Shown: positions 1 to 7,991 of the stretch, in pieces
Layout: every line of letters starts with the position of its first letter
Position numbering within the stretch: the first letter of the stretch is position 1
Origin: Parafrigoribacterium mesophilum
GTDB taxonomy: Bacteria; Actinomycetota; Actinomycetes; Actinomycetales; Microbacteriaceae
Assembly: GCF_039652555.1 (NCBI RefSeq)
Contig: NZ_JBDJAF010000001.1
Coordinates: 1,736,001-1,800,000 of the forward strand
Reading direction: 5' to 3'
DNA length: 64,000 nt
Translations under genes and position numbers: made by a program
The notes under the pieces: model-generated
What the model was told of the DNA's origin: nothing
Seen by the model: only the letters and a program-made list of their open reading frames with translations
Databases searched by the model: none

Positions 1-452
1 GTGAAGCCCGTCGTCGAGGGGGTGCCCGCATTGTCGTAGTCCGCGCCCATCAGCGCGGCGCCCACGACATCCGCCCCGGCATCCGTCATCTTCTCCGCAC
101 CGATCACCAGCACCGTCTTGGCGGTGCCGGCCAGCAGAGACTTCACGCCCTGCTGGAACGCAGCGGAGCCGGATGCGCAGGCATTCTCCACCCGGGTGGC
201 CGGCACGTTGGCCAGCTGGTCGGACACCTGCAGTGCCAACGAGGAGGGGAACGCCAGCGGCATCATGCCGGAATTGAACTGGCCGACGTAGACCTCGTCG
301 ATCTGGCCGGCGTCGATGCCGGCGCCGTCAATGGCCTCCGTGGCGACCTGGACAATGAGTGACTCCAGCGATTCCCCGGTAAGTTTGCCGAACTTGCTGT
401 GCCCCCACCCGGTGAGCAACACGTCGGTGTCGAACTGGCTGCGCAGGCTCAT
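1..452 (-). CDS. Thiolase / acetyl-CoA acetyltransferase (N-terminal part, cut by window edge)
   Basis: The gene runs off the left edge; about 150 N-terminal residues are visible. Thiolases cleave acetoacetyl-CoA or other 3-ketoacyl-CoAs with CoA to give acetyl-CoA, or do the reverse condensation. The nucleophilic-cysteine motif ENACASGS is present with Cys at residue 92, the usual place in thiolases. The start region (LLTGWGHSKFG) resembles the SCP-x/acetyl-CoA-acetyltransferase subgroup rather than classical AtoB, so substrate range is uncertain. The ATG at 452 overlaps the stop of the upstream CoA-transferase beta subunit by four bases (ATGA), so the two are translationally coupled. The context (CoA-transferase plus 3-hydroxybutyrate dehydrogenase) supports acetoacetyl-CoA thiolysis as the last step of ketone-body use. 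Confidence 0.85.
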   Translation of the reverse strand, partial: MSLRSQFDTDVLLTGWGHSKFGKLTGESLESLIVQVATEAIDGAGIDAGQIDEVYVGQFNSGMMPLAFPSSLALQVSDQLANVPATRVENACASGSAAFQQGVKSLLAGTAKTVLVIGAEKMTDAGADVVGAALMGADYDNAGTPSTTGF

Positions 453-1105
453 GCCGGCACCTCCGTTATCTCCAGGGCCACGGTGAAGTCCGGTTCGGTC
501 TTCTGCCGCACTTCTTCGAGGGTCACCTCCGGGGCCAACCGGGTCAGAACCAGGTGGCCGTCGGTGATGTCGAACACGGCCAGGTCGCTGATGATCCGGT
601 CAACAACCCGCACCCCGGTGAGGGGCAGGCTGCAAGTCTTCACGATCTTCGGCGAGCCATCCTTGGCGACGTGCTCGGTGAGCACCACCACCCTGGGGGT
701 TCCGGCGACCAGGTCCATCGCCCCGCCCATCCCCTTGACCATCTTGCCCGGGATGGTCCAGTTGGCCAGATCCCCGGACTCGGACACCTGCATCGCACCG
801 AGGATGGCGATCTTCACGTGCCCGCCCCGGATCATGCCGAACGAGGTCACCGAATCGAAGATGCTGCTGCCCGGCAACACGGTCACCGTCTGCTTGCCGG
901 CGTTGATCAGGTCGGCATCCTCGTCGCCCTCGTAGGGGAACGGACCCATGCCGAGCAGGCCATTCTCGCTCTGCAACACGACCCGCACCCCGTCCGGGAG
1001 GTTGTTGGCCACCATGGTCGGGATGCCGATCCCCAGGTTCACATAGTCGCCGTCCGACAGTTCCCGGGCCGCAATGGCTGCCATCTGGTCACGAGTCCAT
1101 GCCAT
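449..1105 (-). CDS. scoB: 3-oxoacid CoA-transferase, subunit B
   Basis: This is the 218-residue beta subunit of a family I CoA-transferase. These enzymes move CoA from succinyl-CoA (or acetyl-CoA) to acetoacetate or 3-oxoadipate. The beta-subunit signature SENG is at residues 46-49; Glu47 is the residue expected to form the glutamyl-CoA thioester. The downstream stretch GPFPYEGDEDADLINAGKQ is typical of the family. It lies directly behind the alpha subunit (24-bp gap) and overlaps the thiolase by 4 bp. ScoB, AtoA and PcaJ are hard to separate by sequence alone. The adjoining 3-hydroxybutyrate-dehydrogenase-like gene favours acetoacetate as the acceptor, while the IclR regulator would also fit a 3-oxoadipate enzyme. 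Confidence 0.93.
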   Translation of the reverse strand: MAWTRDQMAAIAARELSDGDYVNLGIGIPTMVANNLPDGVRVVLQSENGLLGMGPFPYEGDEDADLINAGKQTVTVLPGSSIFDSVTSFGMIRGGHVKIAILGAMQVSESGDLANWTIPGKMVKGMGGAMDLVAGTPRVVVLTEHVAKDGSPKIVKTCSLPLTGVRVVDRIISDLAVFDITDGHLVLTRLAPEVTLEEVRQKTEPDFTVALEITEVPA

Positions 1106-1129
1106 GGTGTCTCTCCTTGTCGAGTGTGG

Positions 1130-1888
1130 TCAGTTGCCGCTGGATGCTGTCGCGAGCGCCGGATCCTGAGTCTTTGCTTCACCGGGTACCGGGCGCTGCC
1201 GCACCGTGCGCTGCTCGATGTCCTTGACTCGGTTGCTGGTGCGCACCAGGGCGTCCACGAACACCCCTGGGGTGATGATGTGGTTGGGGTCGAGTTCGCC
1301 GGGCTTCAGCACGACCTCGGCCTCCGCGACGGTGAAGCGACCAGACATGGCCACCGCCGGGTTGAAGTTGCGGGCGGTGAACCGGTAGATCAGGTTTCCG
1401 TCGGTATCCGCGGTGTGCGCATGCACCAGCGCAACATCCGCAATGATCGCCCGCTCAAGCAGATAGGTCTCACCGTCGAACTCGGCGTGCGGCTTGCCCT
1501 CGGCGATGATCGTGCCCACTCCGGTGCGGGTGTAGAACGCCGGGATGCCCATTCCGCCGTCGCGCAGGCGCTCGACCAGCGTGCCTTGTGGGCAGAACTC
1601 GACCTCGAGCCGGCCGTCGAGGAACTGCTGCGCAAACAGTTTGTTCTCCCCCACGTAGGACGCGATCACCTTGCGCACCTGGTTCGCCTCGATCAACACG
1701 CCCAGACCCTTGCCGTCGACGCCCATGTTGTTGGACACCACGGTGAGGTCCTTGACCCCGGAGTCGCGCACCGCGTCGATCAGGTCAGCCGGGATGCCAC
1801 TGAGCCCGAATCCGCCCACCGCGACGGTCATGCCGTCGGCCAGCACGTCCCGAAGCGCGTCGGCCGGCCTGGTGTGCAGTTTCGACAT
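1130..1888 (-). CDS. scoA: 3-oxoacid CoA-transferase, subunit A
   Basis: This is the 252-residue alpha subunit of the family I CoA-transferase and partner of the following gene. The N-terminal glycine-rich motif (VGGFGLSGIP, about residues 24-33) matches the alpha-subunit CoA-binding signature. I chose the ATG at 1888 because GGAGGAG lies about 6-8 bases upstream; an in-frame ATG 45 codons further up would run through the putative operator and promoter. It is first gene of a leftward operon scoA-scoB-thiolase. A dyad at 1942-1954 and a TACTGT hexamer at 1976-1981 (minus strand) precede it, which suggests repression by the IclR protein encoded at 7992. Confidence 0.93.
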   Translation of the reverse strand: MSKLHTRPADALRDVLADGMTVAVGGFGLSGIPADLIDAVRDSGVKDLTVVSNNMGVDGKGLGVLIEANQVRKVIASYVGENKLFAQQFLDGRLEVEFCPQGTLVERLRDGGMGIPAFYTRTGVGTIIAEGKPHAEFDGETYLLERAIIADVALVHAHTADTDGNLIYRFTARNFNPAVAMSGRFTVAEAEVVLKPGELDPNHIITPGVFVDALVRTSNRVKDIEQRTVRQRPVPGEAKTQDPALATASSGN

Positions 1889-1941
1889 GGAATCTCCTCC
1901 TCGAGGTTCGCGTGGTCTGCGCCGGCGTTCGCGCCGTGCTA

Positions 1942-1954
1942 TCCACGTTGTGGA
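1942..1954. promoter_or_regulatory. Putative IclR operator in front of scoA
   Basis: TCCACGTTGTGGA is a dyad with perfect 5-bp arms and a 3-bp centre. On the minus strand it lies 21 bp downstream of the -10-like hexamer TACTGT (1981-1976), so a bound repressor would block the start of scoA transcription. The same motif occurs at 2064, 7842 and 7961. Binding by the local IclR protein is inference. Confidence 0.55.
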
Positions 1955-2063
1955 CGAGAGTCCGTCCGTTACCTCACAGTATTGATGCGCACGCGAGGCT
2001 GTCAATTCGATCAACATGTGCATCGGTCATCCGAATACAGTGTGAGAACGACCGGAGATTGCG

Positions 2064-2076
2064 TCCACATTGTGAG
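2064..2076. promoter_or_regulatory. Putative IclR operator in front of the SDR gene
   Basis: TCCACATTGTGAG matches the 1942 dyad in the left arm and most of the right arm. A -10-like TACAGT is at 2036-2041, with exactly 22 bp between hexamer and motif. The same hexamer-to-motif distance is found in front of the iclR gene. The surrounding word GAATACAGTGTGAG (2033-2046) recurs as GAATATAGTGTGAG at 7930-7943. Confidence 0.5.
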
Positions 2077-2185
2077 CGAATGAATCACCGGGTGAGGAAT
2101 CCTGCGACGGTGCCGGCCGGTGGTGCTACTTTGACATCGGGGCGACGGAGACCAACTGTTCGCCATAGCGAAGGCAGGACAGCTT

Positions 2186-2935
2186 ATGACAACAATTCTC
2201 AGCGGACGCACCGCACTCGTCACCGGCGGAGCGAGCGGAATCGGGGCGGCGACGGCGCGCGCCCTCGCCGCCGCCGGCGCGCACGTCACGATCGCCGACA
2301 TCAACGGCGAGGCCGCCCAAGTGGTGGCCTCCGAGATCGGCGGCGAGGTGTGGCAGGTGGATATGAGCGACACCGCGGCGCTGGCCGAGGTGACCCTCAC
2401 GACCGACATCTTGGTGAACAATGCCGGCATCCAGTACATCAGCCCGATCGAGAAATTCGACCCGGCGAAGTTCCACCTGATCCTCTCCCTCATGTTGGAA
2501 GCGCCGTTCCTGTTGATCCGAGCCAGCCTGCCGCACATGTACGCCAACGGGTTTGGCCGGGTGGTGAACCTGAGCTCGGCGCACGGCTTGCGTGCCAGCG
2601 CGTTCAAGTCCGCCTACGTTGCCGCGAAGCACGGTCTGGAAGGGTTGTCCAAGGTGACCGCGCTCGAGGGCGGCCCGCACGGCGTCACGAGCAACTGCGT
2701 CAACCCCGGCTACGTACGCACTCCGCTGGTGGAGAAGCAGATCGCCGACCAGGCGCTCGCGCACAACATCCCGGAGTCCGAGGTGGTCGAGAAGGTCATG
2801 CTCACCGAGAGCGCGATCAAGAGCCTGGCCGAGCCGGCCGAGGTCGCCGACCTGGTGCTGTGGCTGTGCGGCGACACCGCCCGGATGGTCACCGGTGCGT
2901 CGTACACCATGGACGGCGGCTGGACCGCGAGCTAA
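2186..2935 (+). CDS. SDR oxidoreductase, probable D-3-hydroxybutyrate dehydrogenase
   Basis: This is a 249-residue classical short-chain dehydrogenase. The cofactor motif TGGASGIG is at residues 13-20, NNAG at 78-81, catalytic Ser131, and YVAAK with Tyr144 and Lys148. Beyond the general fold, several stretches closely resemble bacterial 3-hydroxybutyrate dehydrogenases: NNAGIQYISPIEKF, SSAHGLRAS.FKSAYVAAKHG and the GYVRTPLVEKQI loop after the active site. The enzyme would oxidise D-3-hydroxybutyrate to acetoacetate, the substrate of the divergently encoded CoA-transferase. The gene has its own promoter region with a putative IclR site and converges with the ABC-transporter operon. The exact substrate is inferred from family resemblance and context. 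Confidence 0.82.
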   Translation: MTTILSGRTALVTGGASGIGAATARALAAAGAHVTIADINGEAAQVVASEIGGEVWQVDMSDTAALAEVTLTTDILVNNAGIQYISPIEKFDPAKFHLILSLMLEAPFLLIRASLPHMYANGFGRVVNLSSAHGLRASAFKSAYVAAKHGLEGLSKVTALEGGPHGVTSNCVNPGYVRTPLVEKQIADQALAHNIPESEVVEKVMLTESAIKSLAEPAEVADLVLWLCGDTARMVTGASYTMDGGWTAS

Positions 2936-3037
2936 CCCTTCATTCTCGGTACGCAATCGAGGGTGGATCGCAACACGCCGCGAAAAACCGGCCAGGAATA
3001 CGGCGTCCCGCCCGTTTCTCCTCGATTACGTTCCGCG

Positions 3038-4114
3038 CTACGGGAGGTCTCCCGGACTACCGGCGATCGCATCCTCTCTCGGCGGGGCGGCCTTGTCGCC
3101 CGGTGCGAACTTGATGCGGGCCCACAGCAGCAGGTCTCGGGCGGTGCCCCAGATCCCACGGCGGAACAGCAGCACGCAGATGATGAAGATCCCACCGGTG
3201 ATGATGCCGATGCCTTCGAATCCGGATGATGCCAGCCGATCCTCGAGCATCACGACCAGGGCGGCGCCGACCGGGCCGCCCCACAGCGTTCCGATTCCGC
3301 CCAGCACCGTCATCAAGACGACCTTGCCGGAGGTGGTCCAGTCCAGCTCCTGCAGCGACGCGAAGCCGTGGCTGATCGAGAACACCCCGCCGGCGAGCCC
3401 GGCCAGTCCGGCTGATAGAACGAAGACAATCAACTTGTACCGTTCGACGTCGTAGCCGAGCGCACGCGCTCTGGCCGGGTTGTCGCGAATGGCGACGAGC
3501 ACCCGACCGAACGGCGAGTGCACGATCCGCCAGGCGCCCCACATGCCCAGCAGGATCATCACGATGGCGGCGTAGTAGAAGTAGAACGCCTGCGTCTCCA
3601 CCTTTTCGATGCCGAAGAAGGTGGTCGGGATGCCCTGAAGTCCGTTCTCGCCGCCAGTGAGGTCTTTCCATTGATTGGCCACGAAGTAGATCGTCTGGGC
3701 GAACGCGAGGGTGACCATCGCGAAGTAGATTCCGGCGCGGCGCACCGAAAGGTAGCCGATCGGGATGGCAATGAGCATCGCGAAGATCATGCCGCCGATG
3801 ATCGCGACCGGGAACGGCACCCCCAGGTTCAGGGCGATGAGCCCTGTGACGTAGGCCGACGATCCCCAGAACGCGGCGTGGCCGAACGAGAGCAGTCCGG
3901 TGTAGCCCAGGAGGAGGTCGACCGAGATGGCGAACAGCGCCCAGGCCGCGATATCCATCGCCACGGGCGGATAGACGAACCAGGGCAGTCCGAACGCGGC
4001 GATCAGCCCTATCGCCAGCAGCACGAGCCGACGGATGATAGTGGTCCGGCGACTGACGCGGGACGGTTCCAGGCTGGCGTCCAGCGCCGCGGTGGGCATC
4101 AGTTTGTCGGTCAT
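3038..4114 (-). CDS. Branched-chain amino acid type (HAAT) ABC transporter permease, LivM-like
   Basis: This 358-residue integral membrane protein is one half of the channel of a HAAT importer. It is hydrophobic throughout with about eight to ten predicted spans. It carries the family motif LLGYTGLLSFGHAAFWGSSAYVTG (residue positions about 60-85; key residues G-x-LSFGHAAF) and the cytoplasmic loop IRDNPARARALGYDVERYKL that docks the ATPases. The chosen ATG (4114) overlaps the stop of the LivH-like gene by four bases (ATGA); a longer open frame upstream lies wholly inside LivH. It is last gene of the leftward operon and converges with the SDR gene. Confidence 0.93.
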   Translation of the reverse strand: MTDKLMPTAALDASLEPSRVSRRTTIIRRLVLLAIGLIAAFGLPWFVYPPVAMDIAAWALFAISVDLLLGYTGLLSFGHAAFWGSSAYVTGLIALNLGVPFPVAIIGGMIFAMLIAIPIGYLSVRRAGIYFAMVTLAFAQTIYFVANQWKDLTGGENGLQGIPTTFFGIEKVETQAFYFYYAAIVMILLGMWGAWRIVHSPFGRVLVAIRDNPARARALGYDVERYKLIVFVLSAGLAGLAGGVFSISHGFASLQELDWTTSGKVVLMTVLGGIGTLWGGPVGAALVVMLEDRLASSGFEGIGIITGGIFIICVLLFRRGIWGTARDLLLWARIKFAPGDKAAPPREDAIAGSPGDLP

Positions 4115-4980
4115 ACCGAATCCGCCCTTCCGAACAGTCCAGCAGGCCTGACCAGGATGATGATGGCCATCAAGATGAAGATCGCCACCGACGCCAAGGG
4201 CCCGGCGTAGGCCTGCCCGTACGCCTCTACCAGCCCGACGACGAATCCGGCGACTACGGCGCCGAAGATCGAGCCGAGGCCGCCGATTACGACGATCGCG
4301 AACAGGATGATAATGAAGTTTCCTCCCATGTCGGCGGTGATCGCTCGGAACGGCGCTGCGAGCACCCCGCTGAGCCCGGCCAACGCGATGCCGAAGCCGA
4401 AGACCGGGGTGACCCACCGGCCGACATTGATACCGAGTGCACGAGTCCGTTCGGCATCCTCCGTCGCCGCCCGCACAATCATGCCGACCCGGGTCCTGGA
4501 GAGCACCAGCCAGACCACGACACAGACCGCCAGGGCGAAGACGAACACGAACACCTGATACTTGGGGAGCGTGGCCGGGCCGAGTTGCACTTGCCCCTCG
4601 AGGCCGGCCGGCTGCTCATACGGCAATCCGGAGACGCCGTACATCCGCTTCACCACATCGACCAGCACCAGGGCGATGCCGAAGGTGAGCAGGAAGTTGT
4701 AGAGAATGTCCAGCCCGAGCAGCCACCGCACGAGGAACCGCTCGATGAGCACGCCGAAGCCGAACATCAGCACCGGCACGACGATCAACGCGAGCCAGAA
4801 GTTCATGCCTGTGACATCGAGTAGCACGGCGGCCGTCACGGCACCGAGCATGTAGCAGGCTCCGTGGGCGAAGTTGACCACGCCCAGGGCGCCGAAAATC
4901 ACCGCGAGGCCCAGCGCCGCCAGGGCGTAGAAGCCCCCGGCTGCCAGTCCCTGCACGGTGTATTGGATGAATGCGCTCAT
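4111..4980 (-). CDS. HAAT ABC transporter permease, LivH-like
   Basis: This 289-residue membrane protein is the second channel subunit. The N-terminus (GLAAGGFYALAALGLAVIFG, then VVNFAHGACYMLGA) is the LivH signature, and the EDAERTRALGIN loop around residue 195 is the ATPase-docking segment. It is separated from the binding-protein gene by 66 bp that contain a strong hairpin (5001-5026), and it overlaps livM by 4 bp. The hairpin would let the membrane subunits be made at lower level than the binding protein. Confidence 0.93.
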   Translation of the reverse strand: MSAFIQYTVQGLAAGGFYALAALGLAVIFGALGVVNFAHGACYMLGAVTAAVLLDVTGMNFWLALIVVPVLMFGFGVLIERFLVRWLLGLDILYNFLLTFGIALVLVDVVKRMYGVSGLPYEQPAGLEGQVQLGPATLPKYQVFVFVFALAVCVVVWLVLSRTRVGMIVRAATEDAERTRALGINVGRWVTPVFGFGIALAGLSGVLAAPFRAITADMGGNFIIILFAIVVIGGLGSIFGAVVAGFVVGLVEAYGQAYAGPLASVAIFILMAIIILVRPAGLFGRADSV

Positions 4981-5000
4981 GTGTGATGCTTCCGAATGGT

Positions 5001-5026
5001 GGGGACGGGCGCGAACGCCCGTCCCC
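5001..5026 (-). other. Intercistronic stem-loop between binding protein and permeases
   Basis: GGGGACGGGCG and CGCCCGTCCCC form a perfect 11-bp stem closed by the tetraloop CGAA. It lies 20 bp after the binding-protein stop on the transcribed strand and has no U-run behind it. It looks like a partial terminator or an mRNA 3'-end stabiliser rather than a full stop, since the two permease genes need read-through. Confidence 0.75.
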
Positions 5027-5046
5027 CTATCTCAGTGAGGGTTGAC

Positions 5047-6288
5047 TCAGAGCTTGCAGTCAGCGGACACCGGACCGTAGGCCTCTTTGGCGGGGATCGT
5101 GTTGGTGATCTCCTCGTAGTCCCACGGCTCCTTGACCTGGTCCTTGGTCTTCACCTTGGCCAGGTAGGTGTCGTGGATCACGTTGTGGTCGGCACGGACC
5201 TCACCGTTGCGCAGGAAGACGTCGTTGAACTTCTTCCCCTCGAGTTCCTTGATGACGGCGTCCGAGTCGTCGGTGCCGGCGCGCTGAATGGCCTCAAGAT
5301 ACTGCGTGGCTGCCGAGTAGTTGGCCGCGTGCGCGAAGGAGGGCCGGGTGTCGGTCTTCTTCGTGAACTTGTCCGCCCAGGCACGGTTGGTCTTGTCGAA
5401 GTTCCAGTACCAGGCGTCCGTGAAGGACGTGCCGGCGAACTGGTCGACGCCCAGCGAGTGGATGTCAGTGATGAACATCAGGCCGACGGCCAGTTTTGCC
5501 TGGTCGCGCATGCCGGACTGGTTGAACTGCTTGACGAAGTTGATCAGGTCACCGCCGGCGGCCATCGTGCCGATGACATCCGGGTTGCTCGAGGCGGCCT
5601 TGGTGATGAACGTCGCGAAGTTGTCGTTCGGGAACGGGGTCGGGATGCTCTGCTGCACCGTGCCGCCGGCATCCTTCACCGCTGCGTTGAAGGACTTCTG
5701 CATGTCCTGACCGAAGGCGTAGTCGGGGTAGACGATGCTCCAGTTCTCGCCGCCGTTCTTGACCAGGCTGGCAGCTCCCTTGGCGAGCATCTGCGTGTCG
5801 TATGCCCAGTGGAAGGTGTAGGCGTTGCAGGACTTGCCGGTGAGTTCGGTGGTGCCAGCTCCGATGTCGATGAACAGCTTTTTCTGCTGCTTGGCCACGG
5901 TGGCCACGGCGAGCGCGGCCGATGAGGTCGGCACGTCGAGGATGATGTCGGCATTCTGCCGCTCGTACATCTCTTGGGCCTTGGTGTTGGCGATGTCCGG
6001 CTTGTTCTGGTGGTCAGCGGTGACGACCTCGATCGTCTTGGCGACCGCCTTGTCGCCGTACTTGGCCTTGTAGTCCGCAACGGCCATGTTCACCGCGACT
6101 ACGCTGTTCGGGCCGGACAGGTCCTTGTACACACCGGACTGGTCGTTCAGCACGCCGATGACGACCTTGTCGTTGCTGATGTCACCGCCCTCTTCCTGCG
6201 GGCCGCCGGCGCCGCCCGCGCATCCGGCGAGCACCATTGCCCCAACCATGCAGACCGCTAGGGCGGCGCCGCGTGACTTTGTCACCAT
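5047..6288 (-). CDS. HAAT transporter substrate-binding lipoprotein
   Basis: This is a 413-residue type I periplasmic-binding-fold protein (Peripla_BP_6 / LivJ class). The N-terminus has a lipoprotein signal: positive start, hydrophobic stretch, then lipobox LAGC with Cys23 as lipidation site. Mature sequence begins KVVIGVLNDQSGVYKDLSGP, the usual first beta strand and ligand loop. The length, longer than LivJ (about 345 mature residues), is common for HAAT proteins of aromatic- or carboxylate-specific systems. Operon position: after the two ATPases and before the permeases. Shared operators with ketone-body genes suggest a small carboxylate such as 3-hydroxybutyrate, or leucine; the sequence itself does not show the ligand. 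Confidence 0.93.
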   Translation of the reverse strand: MVTKSRGAALAVCMVGAMVLAGCAGGAGGPQEEGGDISNDKVVIGVLNDQSGVYKDLSGPNSVVAVNMAVADYKAKYGDKAVAKTIEVVTADHQNKPDIANTKAQEMYERQNADIILDVPTSSAALAVATVAKQQKKLFIDIGAGTTELTGKSCNAYTFHWAYDTQMLAKGAASLVKNGGENWSIVYPDYAFGQDMQKSFNAAVKDAGGTVQQSIPTPFPNDNFATFITKAASSNPDVIGTMAAGGDLINFVKQFNQSGMRDQAKLAVGLMFITDIHSLGVDQFAGTSFTDAWYWNFDKTNRAWADKFTKKTDTRPSFAHAANYSAATQYLEAIQRAGTDDSDAVIKELEGKKFNDVFLRNGEVRADHNVIHDTYLAKVKTKDQVKEPWDYEEITNTIPAKEAYGPVSADCKL

Positions 6289-6324
6289 TTATTTCTCCTC
6301 TATTTGTTGTCAGATTGTGATGGA

Positions 6325-7017
6325 TCAGATGCCCAGGTGTTCGAGCAGTTCGCTCTCCCTGGCCTGGAAGTCGGCGTTGGTCAATTGCTCGACGATTCGG
6401 CCCTGCGCAAGCAGGTAGTGTCGGTCGGCGACGGTGGCGGCGAATTTCACGTTCTGTTCGACCAGCAGCACGGCGACCCCGTCGGCCTTGATGTCGCGGA
6501 TGATGGCGCCGATGTGCTGCACGATGACGGGAGCCAGGCCCTCGCTGGGCTCATCCAGCAGCAGCAGCCGCGATCCCATCCGCAGCACACGGGCGATCGC
6601 GAGCATCTGCTGCTCGCCGCCGGACAGCTGGGTGCCCATCGAGGACCGGCGCTGCGCCAGCACCGGGAACGACTCGTAGACCCGGTCCAGCGACCACGCG
6701 CTCTCGCTGACGACGGGGGGAAGGGTGAGATTTTCGGCGACGGTGAGGCTGGCGTAAATGCCGCGGTCATCCGGAACCCAGCCGATACCGGCGCGGGCCC
6801 GGGCGTTCGGCGAGAGTTTGTCGATGCGCTGGCCGTCCACGGTGACGGCACCCTCGATTTGCCGGTGCAACCCCATCACGCTGCGCAGCAGGGTGGTCTT
6901 TCCTGCTCCATTGCGTCCGACCAGGGTGACCACGGTGCCGGGCTCGACGGACAGCGACACCTCGGTGAGCACCCGAGCCTCGCCGTACCAGGCGGAGAGG
7001 TTATCGATCTCAAGCAA
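6325..7017 (-). CDS. HAAT ABC transporter ATPase, LivF-like
   Basis: This 230-residue ATPase is one of the two nucleotide-binding subunits. Walker A is GRNGAGKTT near residue 35, the ABC signature LSGGEQQM is near 135, and Walker B LLLDEPSEGLAP is near 155. The TTG at 7017 is chosen because translation from it begins LLEIDNLSAWYG, the standard LivF N-terminus; the upstream open frame is antiphase inside LivG. The start overlaps the LivG stop (7010-7012), so coupling is likely. The length matches LivF (about 235). Confidence 0.92.
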   Translation of the reverse strand: MLEIDNLSAWYGEARVLTEVSLSVEPGTVVTLVGRNGAGKTTLLRSVMGLHRQIEGAVTVDGQRIDKLSPNARARAGIGWVPDDRGIYASLTVAENLTLPPVVSESAWSLDRVYESFPVLAQRRSSMGTQLSGGEQQMLAIARVLRMGSRLLLLDEPSEGLAPVIVQHIGAIIRDIKADGVAVLLVEQNVKFAATVADRHYLLAQGRIVEQLTNADFQARESELLEHLGI

Positions 7018-7837
7018 TGGACTGCCCCAGGTAGGCCGAGATGACCTTCTCGTCTTTGCGCACTTCGTCGTACGTCCCTTCAACGAGGATCTCGCCCTGC
7101 TGCAGCACGCTGACCCGGTCGGCCAGGCTGCCAACGACGTGCATGTTGTGGTCGACGAACACCACGGTGCGGCCCGCGGCGATGCGCAGCACCAGTTCGA
7201 TCGTCCGGTCGACGTCTTCCAGTCCCATCCCGGCGGTCGGCTCATCCAGGAGCAGAAGCTTCGGGTCGAGCGCCAGGGCGAGGGCCAATTCGATGGCCCG
7301 CTTCTGGCCGTAAGCGAATCCGCCGACTTCCCGGTCAGCCGAGTCGGCCATGCCGACCTGGTCCAGCAGTTCCATGGCGCGGCGGCGGAAGCGACTCAGC
7401 GATCGCTCGGAACGCCAAAAGCGGTAACCCAGGCCGGTCGGGCTGCCCAGCGCAAGTTCAAGATGTTCCAATGCGGTGAGCTGATCGAACAAGCTGGTGA
7501 TCTGAAATGAGCGGGCGATACCCAGGTGCACGATTTGTTCCGGCTGCTGTCCGGTGATATCCGTGCCGTCGAACACGATCGTGCCGGCGGACGGCTTGAG
7601 GAATCCGCTCAACAGGTTGAACAGGGTCGTCTTGCCGGCGCCATTCGGCCCGACAAGCGCGTGCACCGTGCCGGTGCGGATTGTGAGGTCGACACCCTGG
7701 ACTGCGGCGAAGCCTCGGAACTCTTTGGTCAGCCCATGCGTCGACAGAAGTGTCGCTGGCAGGTCTGCCGTCACCTCGTGTCCCGTCTGAATCTCCTCCT
7801 TGAGGTTCGCCGGCCCACGAAAGGGACCATCGCTCAT
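7010..7837 (-). CDS. HAAT ABC transporter ATPase, LivG-like
   Basis: This is the first gene of the five-gene importer operon. Walker A is GPNGAGKTT, the signature-like segment FAYGQKRAIELALAL and Walker B LLLDEPTAGMG follow in order; the LivG-type second half (DRTIELVLRIAAG..VVFVDHNMHVV) is complete. The start is uncertain. ATG 7837 gives 275 residues and a leader right behind the operator at 7842; GTG 7774 gives 254 residues, the usual LivG length, but its nearest purine-rich site (AGGAGGAG) is 18 bases away. Transcription probably starts from the TAGTGT hexamer at 7873-7878 (minus strand). Confidence 0.9.
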   Translation of the reverse strand: MSDGPFRGPANLKEEIQTGHEVTADLPATLLSTHGLTKEFRGFAAVQGVDLTIRTGTVHALVGPNGAGKTTLFNLLSGFLKPSAGTIVFDGTDITGQQPEQIVHLGIARSFQITSLFDQLTALEHLELALGSPTGLGYRFWRSERSLSRFRRRAMELLDQVGMADSADREVGGFAYGQKRAIELALALALDPKLLLLDEPTAGMGLEDVDRTIELVLRIAAGRTVVFVDHNMHVVGSLADRVSVLQQGEILVEGTYDEVRKDEKVISAYLGQSIA

Positions 7838-7841
7838 AGTA

Positions 7842-7854
7842 TCCACGTCGTGGA
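7842..7854. promoter_or_regulatory. Putative IclR operator in front of the ABC operon
   Basis: TCCACGTCGTGGA has perfect 5-bp arms and differs from the scoA site (TCCACGTTGTGGA) only in the centre base. It lies 18 bp downstream of a -10-like TAGTGT (minus strand, 7878-7873) and four bases before the ATG at 7837. Binding is inferred. Confidence 0.55.
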
Positions 7855-7960
7855 CGTGTGCGCCCACGCCTGACACTAGGAGACGTCCGCCGCCACTGTC
7901 AATCTGAGACGCTCTGGGTGGCATGTTGGGAATATAGTGTGAGCAGCGCGCGAGCGAACG

Positions 7961-7973
7961 TCCACAATATGAT
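7961..7973. promoter_or_regulatory. Putative IclR operator in front of iclR (autoregulation)
   Basis: TCCACAATATGAT keeps the conserved TCCAC arm and a degenerate right arm. The hexamer TATAGT at 7933-7938 precedes it with exactly 22 bp between, the same geometry as at the SDR promoter (2036/2064). A site downstream of its own promoter suggests autorepression. Confidence 0.45.
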
Positions 7974-7991
7974 CAACTAGAGGGATTCTCC

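Noticed and set aside
554..2083. Long open frame opposite the CoA-transferase genes
   Set aside because: It is antisense to two well recognised genes, has no ribosome site, and its protein is Arg/His/Asp-rich as expected from reading high-GC codons in the wrong frame.
2952..3036. Inverted repeat (ACGCAATCGAGG / CCTCGATTACGT) between the SDR and livM genes as terminator
   Set aside because: One mismatch and a loop of more than 60 bases make it a poor terminator; no T-run on either strand.
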